A stretch of DNA of 64,000 nucleotides, from NCBI GenBank assembly GCA_900073065.1, contig FJOG01000028.1, positions 746,188-810,187 on the forward strand. Reading direction: 5' to 3'. Positions 12,339-23,698 of the stretch are shown here, one piece after another (position 1 is the first letter of the stretch; each line of letters starts with the position of its first letter). Under the pieces are notes generated by a model, which was not told the DNA's origin, did not search any database, and was given only the letters and a program-made list of their open reading frames with translations. The translations under genes were made by a program, and so were the position numbers. The stretch comes from Phialocephala subalpina (taxonomy: Eukaryota; Ascomycota; Leotiomycetes; Helotiales; Mollisiaceae).

Positions 12339-15300
12339 TCACTCGATTCCTTGAATCTTCTTCCAACCGTTCTGTTTTGATACCACGCGGTATACCAATA
12401 GCCTCCTTTTCTGAATCGTTACCAGCAACCTTCTCCTTCGATTCATCCTCCTTCGATTTAGGCGCTTCTTCAAGATCGGCATCGGCAATATTTCCTCCTC
12501 CTCATCGTCAAGTGGCGAAGTTTCAGCCAGAGACTGGATGTGCTGCGTAGCTGCTTCTGGAGAAGCGTTTCTCAGTAATTCTTTCCCACGCTCCCAAGCC
12601 TCGATATTTGCCTTGTCTGATATCAAATCATCCACTTGCAAAGCCAAGATTCTCTGAATAGGTGGACCACTTCCCAGTACCTTTGGCACGCGAACCCCGC
12701 GTTTACTTGCTTCAAATCTGGGAATGGGAAGGTTAGAGCTCGTGTACTTGTTCAGGACAGCAAGTATAGCGCTGTCGGTAGGCGGATCCAGATTTGGCTC
12801 TGACGCGAAGGGGAATAGATGCATGTTGTTGGGCAGCCCCATACTAGCACCTTTTGAGCCGATGTTCTGGGGCGGTGAACGTTTGGAGGTGAGAGTGGGA
12901 GGTTGTGATGCTGCAATCGACTCGAGCGGCGAGGAGAGCATCCCCCGCGAGGGCCCATGGCGCCCTTTCCTCGTCAAAGCTAGTTCTTGTTCTTGTCCTG
13001 CCTCTCTGAGGACATCCGCAGTACTTTCTTCAGCCCCTATCCTTAGTATCGCAAGCCTTCTCCTCCTCCGCTCTTCATATTTTTTCAATGCAGCCTCAAA
13101 TTTCGACGGTTGCTTTGGATCCCTATATCCCCTCAACGTTCCTAAGAGTCCACCATTAGGCGGCTTTCGTTTTGTCCTCACTATTTTGGGTGTCAAGTTC
13201 ATAGGCATGGCCCAAGGATTCAGAATTGAATCTTGAGAGTTTTCTGATTCTAGCTCTCCGTCTAGCTGTCTAGTTTTCGGTATTGGCTTGACCGCAGTGG
13301 CCTCATTAGTAATCTTGTTCTCATTGGTCCCGTACCCGGTTTCTGCGAAGTAGTTGTAGTCGTCATCATCGTATTCATATGGCACGTTACCCTCGAGCTC
13401 GCTACCATTCATGTTGTCCATCGGGCTCCAACCGGCAGCATGCAGTCTCGCCTCGGCAGCAGACATGGTCTCGTCGGCTTCGAATTCGCTATCAGCTCTG
13501 TCCCAGCTGGTAGTACGCAAGTTCTGAGCTGGTGTAGCTCTACCCGACAGTATTTCTCGCGTTGATTCTGGTACTAGAGTTGCGTCCACAATTAATGGAG
13601 AGTTCGAAAGCTGGTTGCCCAGCGAAGGATCGTCGACATTTCCGACATAGACTCTGTTCGGATGGGGTTGTTCGGGAGGTTCTTCCCCCTCTTCTGGGAC
13701 AACGGCTCTTCTCTGGTTTCTGAGTTTGGACCTTCTCGTTCTCGGGTTGGATGTGATAGAAGGGTTGGTCTCGTCACCCCTCTGAGCTGTTGCGGCAACC
13801 TGATGAATGCTCTTTCGTGCTGTCTTAACTTCGGGTATGATAGAAGGATCCAGTCCTGTACGAGGGCTTGGGCCAGCATACAGCTTTCTCCTCTCCTCTT
13901 CAACCCTCCTCTGTTCCGCCAGAACCTCTTGCCTCCTTATCCTCTCCTCTGCCAGACGTGCTCGTCTTCTAGACTCCGCCGCTTCCTCTTTCACCCTCAA
14001 CTCCTCCGCAACCTCCTCCACCTTCCTTTTTTGCACTTCCTCAATCTCTCGCAATTCCTCCCGTCGCATTCTCGTCAGCATCTTAGCCCCTTCGTCCGCA
14101 TCTCTTAACAATCGCGCTCTACGTTCTCCCCCCTCATTCTCCATCATTTCGAATTCCCTTCTCAACTCCTCAACTTCAACCAATTCCTCGGTCGACCAGA
14201 AGGCATCCGTAGGCTCAATGTAGAACCCCTCCTCTGCCATCTCCTCCTCGGCCCTCCAACCCATCACCGCATTCACATTACTCCTGATAGATTGCAAAAG
14301 CTCAAGATTCGAATCGCGATCAAGCCCCGCCCTCATCACTCTCGATCCTCTACCCACCATCTCACCCCAGAACTCCTCCGTCTCAACCAGCTCCTTCTCC
14401 CTTTTAACACCTATGTCATTCTCAACCGCATCCCAGTGCGTGGTTCCCAAAACGATGTCTTTGAAACAATCTTCTCCGCATAGCTTCCGAAACATGGTTA
14501 AGTTGCGGAGAGCGGACCCTTGCATCCGTGTGTCTGTTATGCGGTGCAGGTAAAGGATACCGTTTAATTTCGTCCCTGCGAGATACTTTATGAGTGTTTG
14601 GAAGATTTCGTGGTCGGAGAGGGTGGTGTCGTTGAAGCCGGGGGTGTCAAGAAGAGTATATTTTACGAGGTTGTAGGTAAATGTGTATAGCGTTATTTCT
14701 GATGTCTCTAAAGCTAGTTGTCAACTTATCTTCTGGGCGATGAAAAAAAAGAGAACAGAGTCGTGAGGTACGAACCTGAAGTCAAAGTATTTCCAATCTT
14801 AATAGAAGTGTCTCCCGCCAATCGTTTGATGAAAGAACTCTTGCCGCTACCCGTGACACCTACGACGGCGATGGTACATTGCTTCACCTCCATAGGCTCT
14901 TGCAACCATGCTCGAGCTGCAGTGCTCCATGTCCGAGCCCATTTCAATAACCAATACAGTGGTAAAAGCGGAATATTTCCTGGGAGGGGATCCAGACGTA
15001 AGAAAGGCCGCAATTGATCCGGAACCGATGAGGTACTCTCGTAGTCAGTGTCCTCCCAAGACTGCCTTTGCTTGGTCTCCTCAAGCTCTTGCTCTAGCAA
15101 AATAGCTGCGTGCATGAAAGTTTCAATAAGAGCGTTAATCAAGTGATCCAAGACGTCTTTTTCATGATCGGTTACTTTGAGAGCGATACAGATGTTGCGT
15201 TGAAAGTCGGAGATCAGGAAATGTCGGTGGGGAATGTCCTTGAATAGGCTGCCTTTAGATCGGATATGAGGTTGCGGAATAGAATAGGGTCTTGGATTGA

Positions 15301-15432
15301 AAAGAGATGGGATAATGTGTGTTCAAATATCGCGAGGCTGCGATACATCGATAAGAGCGACTTGGGTTGGCGATGGGTTTCCTCGATGTTGGGCCAAGGG
15401 TCGAGCGTGGACGACCGGATAGCTGTAGCCAT
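12339..15432 (-). CDS. GIMAP/AIG1-like P-loop GTPase with long charged C-terminus
   Basis: Proposed exons are 14776-15432 and 12339-14707, with a 68-nt intron that falls inside the G domain. The P-loop GVTGSGKSS follows a helical N-terminal region; the splice rebuilds TSETSEITLYTF; then come DTPGFNDT (G3), LNGILYLHRITDTRM, and TTHWDAVE (G4-like). After the G domain lies an Arg/Glu-rich coiled coil (roughly MRREELREIEEVQKRK to RRKLYAG) and a long low-complexity tail with acidic and basic patches. Full length would be about 1000 residues, long for this family. The family binds GTP and oligomerises on membranes; the role in fungi is unknown. It is head-to-head with a paralogue at 15837. Exon lengths sum to 3n+2: near 15255 the frame must change by one base (ISDLK to SLFKDIPHRHFL), so the N-terminus is disrupted, mis-modelled or affected by a sequence error. 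The start at 15432 is tentative. Confidence 0.75.
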
Positions 15433-15836
15433 TCTCTATGAATGTTTCGATGATCAAACGACGTCATCTACTCAGATATTATGGATATGCAAAGAAGGTT
15501 TATTGCGACACCCGGAAGTAAAGGCAAGGCTGGATGAGGTACCATCGCAGCTGAAACCTCTCCACTCGTCGAACTCCCAAGTCCAGGTTGCCTAGAGAGA
15601 GAAAAAACCGTCATAAGGTTCCCTCATGATTCCCAATTTAGAAGCACTTGCAGAGGGGCGGCCAACTTGGCTCGGTTTGAGAACGGTCAGGCAGAAACGA
15701 AATGTGGCTTCGGTCACGACCAAAATGCGGTGGCTGGGACAATGTCCACATCAGAATAAAGACTGAACATGTCGCAAGTGACGATTCTCCTTCTAGACGA
15801 ACCTTGTTTCTCTGCTTCGATCGAGGGAAATTCAAT
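15433..15836. promoter_or_regulatory. Shared spacer between two divergent GTPase genes
   Basis: About 400 bp separates the two proposed start codons, so both promoters must lie here or inside the 5' ends. No repeat or recognised operator was seen. Confidence 0.4.
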
Positions 15837-17164
15837 ATGAATCCATCACTGGGAGGCCAGGAGCTGCAGGTCGGTCCAGAGGATCTCTTTATCGGTGTTT
15901 TGGGAATCACTGGCTCGGGCAAGAGCAGATTCATTGCTGAAGGTGCGGATGTAATATTCCAAAGCTAGTAACAATATCTGACTGTAGCAGCAATTGGTGC
16001 AGGTCCTGAAATTGGTCATGGCCTTAAGTCGTGTAGTGAAATCCATGCACCATGCGGCATCAGCGCTGACAGACCTAGGTACGACGAAAGTAGAAGTCTA
16101 TTCACTGAAACGCGGCGGTAAAGTTATATGGCTCATCGACACGCCTGGTTTTGACGACACCAATGCTCGCGACGCTGATGTGTTGGAAGACCTGGCATAT
16201 TGGCTGAGCAAGTCGTTCCAAGCTGGGACTCTGCTTAGTGGGATGATATATCTTCATCCAATTACAGCGAATCGAATGAGTGGTTCTGCATGCAAGAACA
16301 TCAGGGTTTTCAAGAAGTTGATTGGGAGTGCAAGTCTGGACTGCGTGGTTTTGTCGTCGACGATGTGGGACATCGTTGAAAAAGACTTGGGAGAACAACG
16401 CGAGGCCGAGCTGAAGATTACCCCTGACTTTTGGGGTGAGATGGTCCAGAAAGGAAGCAACGTTTTCCGTCATGATGGAGGGCAGCAATCTGCGTTGACA
16501 GTCATCGATTATATCCTTGACAAAAACCAGAAAGCCGTCCTCGATATCCAGGAGCAGATTGTCAATCAGCATAAGACGATTGCCGAGACAGAGGCAGGTA
16601 AAGAAGTAGAAAGTGCCATCATCAAAGAAAGAGAAATTCGAACGACGCATGCGAGACACCGAAGAAGACCTTCAACAAGCACTAAAAGATTGCGACGAGA
16701 GATCCACGCAAGAATTGTACCAGATACAGGAGGGATACCAAAAACAGATTGATGCGTCGAATCGAGCCATTGAAAGCATGAGAGTGAGCATGGAACGCCT
16801 GCATGAACAGAAGGAGGAAGCTTTTCGCATCGAACTCGAGAGTATGCAAGCACAGAGAAGAGTTGACGAGGAAAAGCTTCGCGAGCGTGAGTTGGAGCTA
16901 GAGCGACTTGCCCAAGAGATTCGAACAACGAAAACAAGTGGCGAGGTCGCGATTCGCAGAGAGTCCCAGAAGGAGAAGTACTATCGGGGGCAAAGGTTGT
17001 TGCTTGCCACAGATACTCGCATCATGAAGGAACGTATTGAAAAAGAGTCAATGCGGAGACAGAGGACTGCACAGCGAGCGGGAGTTTTGAGTGCTGATGC
17101 TGGTGTGGCAGGTCTTGCTCTTGCTATAGCTCCGTTTGCACTTGCTGCATGTACAATCATGTAA
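15837..17164 (+). CDS. GIMAP/AIG1-like P-loop GTPase with coiled coil and hydrophobic C-terminal tail
   Basis: Exon 1 (15837-15942) carries LFIGVLGITGSGKSRF (P-loop). A 48-nt intron leads to AIGAGPEIGHGLKSC (15991-16032) and a 46-nt intron (16033-16078) with a GCTGAC branch rebuilds KSCTTKVEVYSL. Then follow WLIDTPGFDDT (G3), GMIYLHPITANRMSGSA, STMWDIVEK (G4-like), a long Glu/Arg coiled coil and a C-terminal stretch GLALAIAPFALAACTIM that could insert in a membrane, as in animal GIMAPs. Near 16590-16630 the frame must move by one base: a 34-nt or 49-nt intron could do it, but neither has convincing signals, so a frameshift is possible. Product about 395-400 residues. It shares the block LYLH-IT-RM-GSA--N with the minus-strand neighbour, so the two are likely an ancient duplicate pair. 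Confidence 0.78.
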
Positions 17165-17990
17165 CTTGCGGTAAGAGTGTCGTCGTGCTTTCGATGCGTG
17201 CAGCATCAACAAATGCTGGGAATTTGTAGATGTACCATGAAGCAAAATAGACGAAGTTCTCCATCGCCAGATACTCGAGGTGACGATGACTGACAAAACG
17301 GGATGATCTCGAAGAAGAGGAAGTAGACGGAGACTTGGCGCTTGGTACTATCGACGATGAAGGGGAAATAGGTACTAAAAACGTTTCTCTGATTCCTTGG
17401 AGTGAGTGTTTGTAGAAAGGAAGATATTTTGGATGCGAGGAATAAGATAAAAATCAAAGAGTTGAGGAAGGAGCAGCAGATCTCGGATGTTCGGCAAGTG
17501 GATCTCTTGGATGGAGACAACGTCGAGACTTTGAGCTTCACGACAACTTGTCCTTTCTCACTTTTTCCTGCCGAATATAATTTGTCCAAAAACTTACACT
17601 AACGCACTCGAAATCTCCTGCTTCTAGGCCTCCTCGCAATTACGAGTTTCAAAGAGCACGATTCACTTACGTCACAAGCAAGGACAGGAAATTTAGTAGA
17701 AGAGGAGTTGCCAAGCTATGTGCCTAAGCTATCTCAGTCTTCCAGGCACAAATCATCGGTCGTGTCATGACCATGGTATCATCCGAATCCCCAACCGCTG
17801 AAGCGCATCAAAACCATATCCCATGCTCAGCGCAGCTGGCAGGCCAGCCAAATAATCACCCCCAACCATACCATGATCAATCAATGACACCTCATCATTA
17901 AGTATTGCACGCAAAATCGCAACGCAATTACGAATTATGTAAGAGCCGAGCCAAGAGAGAACAGCTGTGGGCTAAATACAAGAAATGTAT
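17165..17990. other. Intergenic between convergent genes
   Basis: Holds the 3' ends of the GTPase and hexose transporter genes. The frames at 17206-17589 (minus) and 17402-17602 (plus) have no supporting features. Confidence 0.4.
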
Positions 17991-19782
17991 CTAGACGGCA
18001 GTCGACTCATTAGCAACGGGTGTATGCTCAGTGTGAGTGACCTTCTCGACAACCTCTGGAGCCAGAGTGCCCTTGTCGGTCATACCCATATCAGCAGCGA
18101 ATGTCGAGTGTGGAACCCATTTGGCGGAGGTACGAGGATTCGTCTCTTCCATCATGCGGTCAACTTGCTCGAGCGATAAGCCCTTGGTCTCGGGAATGAG
18201 GAGATAGGCGTAGACGAAGCAGCAAGTGCAGAGAGAGCCCCAGACGAAGAAGACGCGAGATCCGAGATTGGCATCTCCTGGGTCGGTTCCGACCATGTAT
18301 GGGGTGATGACTGCGATGATACAGTTCCAGAGCCAGTTGGAGGCAGTCGAGAGGGCGACACCACGTGATCGGATGGGGAGAGGGAAGATTTCGCCGATCA
18401 AAACCCAGGCACCTGCAATTTGTTAGTCTTCATCTCTTCGAATTGAGCGAGTGCTATTTTCAGAACTTACCAGGACCCCAAGTGGTGGCGAAGAAGAAGA
18501 TGTAGAAGCAGATAAATGCGATCTGGGCGGAGACAGCAGAGTTGTTGTGTTGGCTTTGGCGACCAGCAGTAACACCGATGATACCGACAATGAACTCGCA
18601 GATCAACATGCCCAAGGCGCCCCAGATCAGAATCGTACGTCTACCGAAGCGCTCAACGATCCAGAAGGAAAGAGGAGTAGAGCAGACATTCACGAGTGTA
18701 GTGATGAGAGAGATGAGGAAAGGGTTGCTGATTGTGCCAAGCTCTTGGAAGAAGGTGGTACCGAAGTAGAAGATGAAGTTGATACCAGTCCACTGTTGCA
18801 TCATTTGGAGGGATGTGCCGAGAATGGTACGTCGCAGATTGGAAGATGGAGATCGAAGCCCGCCAGTGAAACAACTGTACCAGGTCATGAAGTAACCACC
18901 TTGTGGGATGACAGATATCTCGTATTCGTGGTTGGCGACGATTTCAGCCAATTCAGCCTGAATAAGCTCGGATCCTTGTGGTTCACCGCGAAGACGGGTC
19001 AAGACTTGAATGGCCTTGTCGAGCTTGCCTTTCTTGACGAAATAACGTGGAGACTCGGGGAGGAGGAAGAGACCAACGGCAAGAATGATGGCCCAGAGCA
19101 TCTGAATCGCAATTGGGATACGGTAGGAGCCGGAATCAGTGCGGTTCTGGGTGCCATAGTCGACACAGGAAGCGAGTAAAATGCCGATAGTAATACAGAA
19201 CTGGTATCCGGAAACTAGTGCGCCTCTGACCTTTCTTGGCGCGATCTCAGACATGTACAAGATAATGATCGCAGACACGAATCCGACACCAAAACCGGCA
19301 ATGAGACGACCCGCGACGAGGAGACCGAGGGAACTGGATGCCGTTTGCAGAATAACACCGAGGAGGAAGATTGCGCATCCTGCAATGATAGTTACACGAC
19401 GGCCGATCCAATCTGCGAGATCACCTGCGATCAAGGCGCCGAAGAAAGTGCCAGCGGAGAGAATGGAGGTGATGAGGGACTTCTTCCAGGCCTGTTCTCG
19501 CAGTCAGTCTATTTCTTTTCTATGTTTCGAGAGCAAAAATGATCTTACTGGGAGGGTGAAAGCCTTCTTGACAGCGTCGGAAGCTCCAGAGGACGGGATT
19601 GGGATGCCGGTGTAGAGGTGGATGAAGTAGTTCATTCCCATCACTCCACTGATATAACCTGAGTCGAAACCGAAGAAGATGCCACCGAAAGCTGCGAAAG
19701 CGCACATCATGTACGCCTTCAATGTGACCGGAGCTTCAATCCGGGACACATCGGCCGTAGCCGCCAAATCACCACCTGCCAT
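17991..19782 (-). CDS. Hexose transporter of the MFS sugar-porter family, RCO-3/HGT1-like
   Basis: Exons 19549-19782, 18471-19491 and 17991-18412 close to 558 codons; introns are 57 and 58 nt. The 12-TM sugar-porter layout is clear: APVTLKAYMMCAFAAFGGI and FGFDSGYISGVMGM in TM1, ADWIGRR loop, GRLIAGFGVGFVSAIIILYM, SEIAPRKVRGALVSGYQ, PESPRYFVKKG before the central loop, QQWTGINFIFYFGTTFF in TM7, ERFGRRT, GEIFPLPIRSRGVALSTA, and PETKGLSLEQVD after TM12. The wording of TM1-TM5 is closest to the Neurospora RCO-3 / high-affinity glucose transporter group in the plasma membrane; whether it transports or senses glucose cannot be told. The ATG at 19782 (MAGGDL..) is used; the open frame extends further upstream but without an ATG. 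Confidence 0.94.
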
Positions 19783-21265
19783 TGCGAAAGTGTGCGCTTG
19801 CGCGGGTATCAAGACGTGTTGTTTATGTTATGGGAGGGAGGATCTGTTAATTGACTCGACGACGTCGACGTCGAAGTCAATGTAGTTGTAGATGAAGAAG
19901 AGAGAGAAGAGAGAGAAGAGTTGAAGGTCGAGAATTGGTAGATCGAAGGAAGCAGCGTTGTATCAACGAAAAGAAGTGCGCGTGGAGGAGGGTATTTGTA
20001 TTTGTATTTGTATTTGTATTTGTACTCAGGCTGCGGGGTCCCCAATGGAGGCTAGCGGGGTGCTGCTCGCTCGCTTCCAATTGTTAGCGCGAGCTCGACC
20101 TCGACCTCGTTTCCAGCTTCAGATAAAATGGCTCCACGTTGTTTGGTGGCATGGGGAGAATATTTGCAGGTCAGACCTGGCCTGGCCTGGCCGTTGGAAC
20201 ATGCAGCATTCCTCTTCACCTCCTGCTCTCCCCAAATTATATCTGGCCCGTGCCACCCCCAGCTTTCTCTACCAACCAAGAGGGCCCTTCAACGCCCCGA
20301 ACGCCCCAAGTGCATGCGCCTTCAACTCCCCGCATTCACGCAACAGCTGCCCCTGCCACGCTATGGACGCGTTGTGAGGAAAGGCCCGAATACATATGGG
20401 CCGACCAGAATAACAACCAACAACCAACGACCAACGGCCAACGACTGCACGCACTTCCAACCTGACCGCCAGACTCAACACGCTCGAACGCGCTTTGTCA
20501 CGGTCAAAAACGAGAGTTCACAATTTACACCTCTGCAGGCCAATTGGAAGACTGAACGGGGCTGACAGCTAGATCCTGGAGTAAAATGTGTCCCGTCCAC
20601 TCTGCGGAGAGGGAGTCATTTCCAGGAAAAGACACATTCACCCATCACAAGCAAGGGCCTCGGATACGACCCTGCAGATGCCAATTGACCCCCAGAACTC
20701 ATGCCTCCGGACGATGAGATCGGTCCTACTTTAATACTTCAACTCGGGCTGTCGGCAAGCTGTCTATCAATTGAGTTGCACCTTTCAATGCCTGGCATCC
20801 CGTTTAGAGGATAGTAGACAGGAACATGTCATGAAGATGCCACTTTTCCAGAAAGTCTACTTAACGGCCGAGACAAATTGAGAGCTTGGGGACTCCAGCA
20901 TCCCACCCTCCATCTTTGGTACTGTACTTGGATCCGAAGAGCTTCCGAGATAATGCGTGCTGTCTGCACAATAGGACCGTTAGATTGGGCTTGCTTCTCT
21001 CGAAGCTGCTTACTGTTGTTCGCGCGGGAACACTGCAAATGCGAGAAGGAATGGAGGCGATCTCGTGTCACCTCAATTCGGTCTCCTTCGAGCTGAGGGG
21101 GTTGATCACGAGTCCTCCTTTTCAGCACCTCGGGCCTCTCCGCGCTGAACAAATTTCTGGGGTGGACTATCATCGGCTCAGCTTGCCCATTCTCCCGGAT
21201 TTCTTCGATGATCAGCCCAGCAACACAACTTAAGATGAAGGACCAAAGATGAGTGGCTGATCATC
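19783..21265. promoter_or_regulatory. Upstream region of the hexose transporter, otherwise empty
   Basis: Contains a short microsatellite near 19992-20024 and GC-rich DNA around 20080-20450. No supported gene; overlapping frames at 20128-20565 and 20829-21233 contradict each other and lack motifs. Confidence 0.35.
19992..20024. repeat. Microsatellite, TATTTG x5
   Basis: Five consecutive copies of a 6-base unit (TATTTG on the plus strand), about 210 bp upstream of the hexose transporter start codon. Confidence 0.95.
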
Positions 21266-21834
21266 ATGTCTGGTCAAGCGTCCAGCCTCGACTCGCCTAA
21301 CGATTCTCAGGACAAGCAAAGCTTACAAGAAGACGGGCGAGACAACGTGGATTGTGGGGAAACAACCTTACTAACGATTGGCGACCGGAAGGCGTCCACA
21401 AGATTTGTCTTGGGCGTTCTTGTACGGCGTTCCAACGGCCGATGTGGCGTAGATTTTCACCGAGGGAGAGAGGCCTATGCGAGTGGCCTCTTCCCGCGAA
21501 TATCCTCGTTTGTCGGAATTAGAATGCAGAGTGATCACGATCCAATAAACTGGTTTGAAACAATCGGATGCGGAATACTGGCATCGAGTCCGCGCCAAGT
21601 TACGTTTCGACGTACGAGAATCGATGTGATGACTCTGATGAGGGGTCGTACAGGTCACACGAGATATCTGGGAAATGTACAGCTCCGACAACCTGGGTCC
21701 TACCACGAATAGCCTCATTTCATCCGAACTCTCACCAGATTCGAGCTCTGATTATTCGGTTCCTGGACATCAGATCCTCATCCGAGATAAACGTTGCCTA
21801 GGATTTGCCACTTCCAGATTCTCCATCAATTCAA
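21266..21834 (+). other. Uncertain coding-like stretch
   Basis: A 148-codon frame (21266-21712) starts MSGQASSLDSPNDSQDKQ, and frames shifted from it continue to about 21834 with low stop density (for example DYSVPGHQILIRDKR near 21745-21795). I recognise no family and found no convincing introns to join the pieces. It may be a decayed gene or chance. Confidence 0.2.
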
Positions 21835-21839
21835 ATCAA

Positions 21840-22080
21840 CCTTAAAATCAGACTCGACTCCAGTCTCCCCACTCCAGTTCTCCAGTCTCCATAGTCCACT
21901 CTTTCCACTCCACTCACACGCCTCTCACTGACACGACAGTTCACTAGACGCCGACGAAAAGCCGCGCCAACACCAACTTCTGCTGACCGTATTCGCAAAA
22001 CAGAAAACCTCGGTGTGCTTCACCAGCTTCGGAACTCCAGCTTACCTCATTCCTAGCTGCTAACCACCAGTTCTTGAACA
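21840..22080 (+). promoter_or_regulatory. Pyrimidine-rich promoter-like tract
   Basis: The plus strand is strongly CT-rich with repeated CTCCAGTCTCC and CCACTC words, the usual look of a filamentous-fungal core promoter or 5' UTR. It points to a plus-strand gene downstream, where only broken coding fragments are found. Confidence 0.35.
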
Positions 22081-22149
22081 CCGACCCAGTCTTCGATTTT
22101 CAGCCATCTGTCATCTTGACCTCCTCACTATCTTTCATCAGCCTCCAAT

Positions 22150-22732
22150 TCTCCTTACGTCGTACAGATCAGGTGGACGAACAAAGTCACACTACTCTCG
22201 ACGTTGTCAAAATACGCCTTCAACGCTACCACACTCCCGCAAGCTTGTACCCAAGCTCCATGCCGAGTACCGCTACCGACAGTTTTTCTCGCAGGGAACG
22301 GTGCTGTTAGGTGTGCCAGCAGGGTACATCGCGCTGCAGCAGGACACCAGCGCTACAACGCATGCCTGCCTTTTCGCCCAAGCTCAAAAGGTGGGGCCGA
22401 GTTCTGGGGATTTTGCGGGCAGGTGCGGAGAGGACCTCCGTGCGTTTGTCTTTGTTTCATGAAAGAGACAGGATGCGAAATTTATTGATGTCGTCGCCGT
22501 GGAAACAATCTCCAGAAAAAGCCTCGAAAACCGACAGAGACATTTCGAATCAGCATGGCAATCACGAGTCGGCGCCATGCAGTCCCCCCAAAATCCAGTC
22601 ACTTACGATCGTCTGGCCGACGAATTGCGAGCGCAATAAAAAGCCAACGTTTGATGGAAAGAGGCTTTGTGCCGTGACTGCCGTTATGCACTGATGTGGC
22701 GGCGATGTTGGTTCGGCAGGTGACCAAAAAGG
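22150..22732 (+). other. Broken coding-like region, function unknown
   Basis: One plus frame from about 22170 to 22640 has a single TGA (near 22460) and protein-like wording: RQFFSQGTVLLGVPAGYIAL, then FIDVVAVETISRKSLENRQ and PVTYDRLADELRAQ before a TAA. A separate short stretch DVAAMLVRQVTKK ends at a good GTGAGT donor at 22732. No family is recognised. With the exon-like fragment at 23562-23698 it may be the remains of one gene split by misassembly or decay. Confidence 0.25.
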
Positions 22733-23054
22733 TGAGTGGTCTGAGGTTTTGCGCGTGGTTGTGGTGCTGCGACCTCCTACGAATGCAAATATTGTAAACG
22801 AAGAGGATGCAGAAGATGAGATGGGGAAGGACGTGAGAACTTGCTTCATGTTAGTGAGAAGAAGCAAGTGCCTTCTTGTTCACTGCGAGGAGGTGCGAGT
22901 TGATTATTCTCATCTTTCCATTTCGATGATGCTGGTGATGATTGGGGGCCGAAAGTCATAATTTCGAGCGTTTGAGCTTTCACGAGAATGGGAATGACCT
23001 CTCGCCTCTTTCCTTTGTCAAGGGCAATAGATAAATATCACATGGCAAAGAGAT

Positions 23055-23554
23055 CAGCAAGTGAATTAACAGTCTTTGCCAGAAACACAATGGCACTGAT
23101 TTGCCATAAAGCGATTCTTGTACCTTTGATCTTGAACCAATTTTGGGGGCGCTTTCATTTCAGGAACAGGTAATATGAACGAGAGATAAGGAGATGCATG
23201 TTACCTGAAGATACAGATTTCCCATTACACTGCACAGTCTTCAACCTTCTACTACAGGAATCATCCCACTTTCAAACCCAAACCAACTCAAACTCCAAAC
23301 AATCCAGCAAGTGAATTAACAGTCTTTGCCAGAAACACAATGGCACTGATTTGCCATAAAGCGATTCTTGTACCTTTGATCTTGAACCAATTTTGGGGGC
23401 GCTTTCATTTCAGGAACAGGTAATATGAACGAGAGATAAGGAGATGCATGTTACCTGAAGATACAGATTTCCCATTACACTGCACAGTCTTCAACCTTCT
23501 ACTACAGGAATCATCCCACTTTCAAACCCAAACCAACTCAAACTCCAAACAATC
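23055..23554. repeat. Perfect tandem duplication, 2 x 250 bp
   Basis: The 250-bp segment starting CAGCAAGTGAATTAAC at 23055 recurs without a mismatch at 23305. It contains no ORF or transposon feature. A second, unrelated perfect tandem duplication with the same 250-bp period lies at 29999; equal period and full identity make assembly error likely. Confidence 0.97.
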
Positions 23555-23561
23555 CAATAGT

Positions 23562-23698
23562 CTGGGGAGCTTGATGAGGCGGAGAATGAGATTAGGAGGA
23601 TGAGCGGGAGTGTGGAGGAGCTGAAGCATGGGGTAAGACAGAGTCGGGCGAATTATTTTAGCAAGCGCGACGATAGTGAGAGGTTGGCTGAGAAGGTG
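23562..23698 (+). other. Exon-like coiled-coil fragment
   Basis: The frame reads GELDEAENEIRRMSG, EELKHGV, SRANYFSKRDDSERLAEK and ends at a GTGAGT donor. The heptad-like charged pattern looks genuinely coding, but the exon starts exactly where the second 250-bp copy ends, and no continuation was found on either side. Confidence 0.35.

Noticed and set aside
18451..19179. 242-codon plus frame over the hexose transporter
   Set aside because: Antisense shadow of a certain MFS gene.
19783..19812. Upstream extension of the hexose transporter to 19812
   Set aside because: The frame is open but the extension lacks an ATG; the ATG at 19782 fits homologues.
20128..20565. 145-codon plus frame in the transporter upstream region
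   Set aside because: GC-rich DNA with open frames on both strands; no coding signature.
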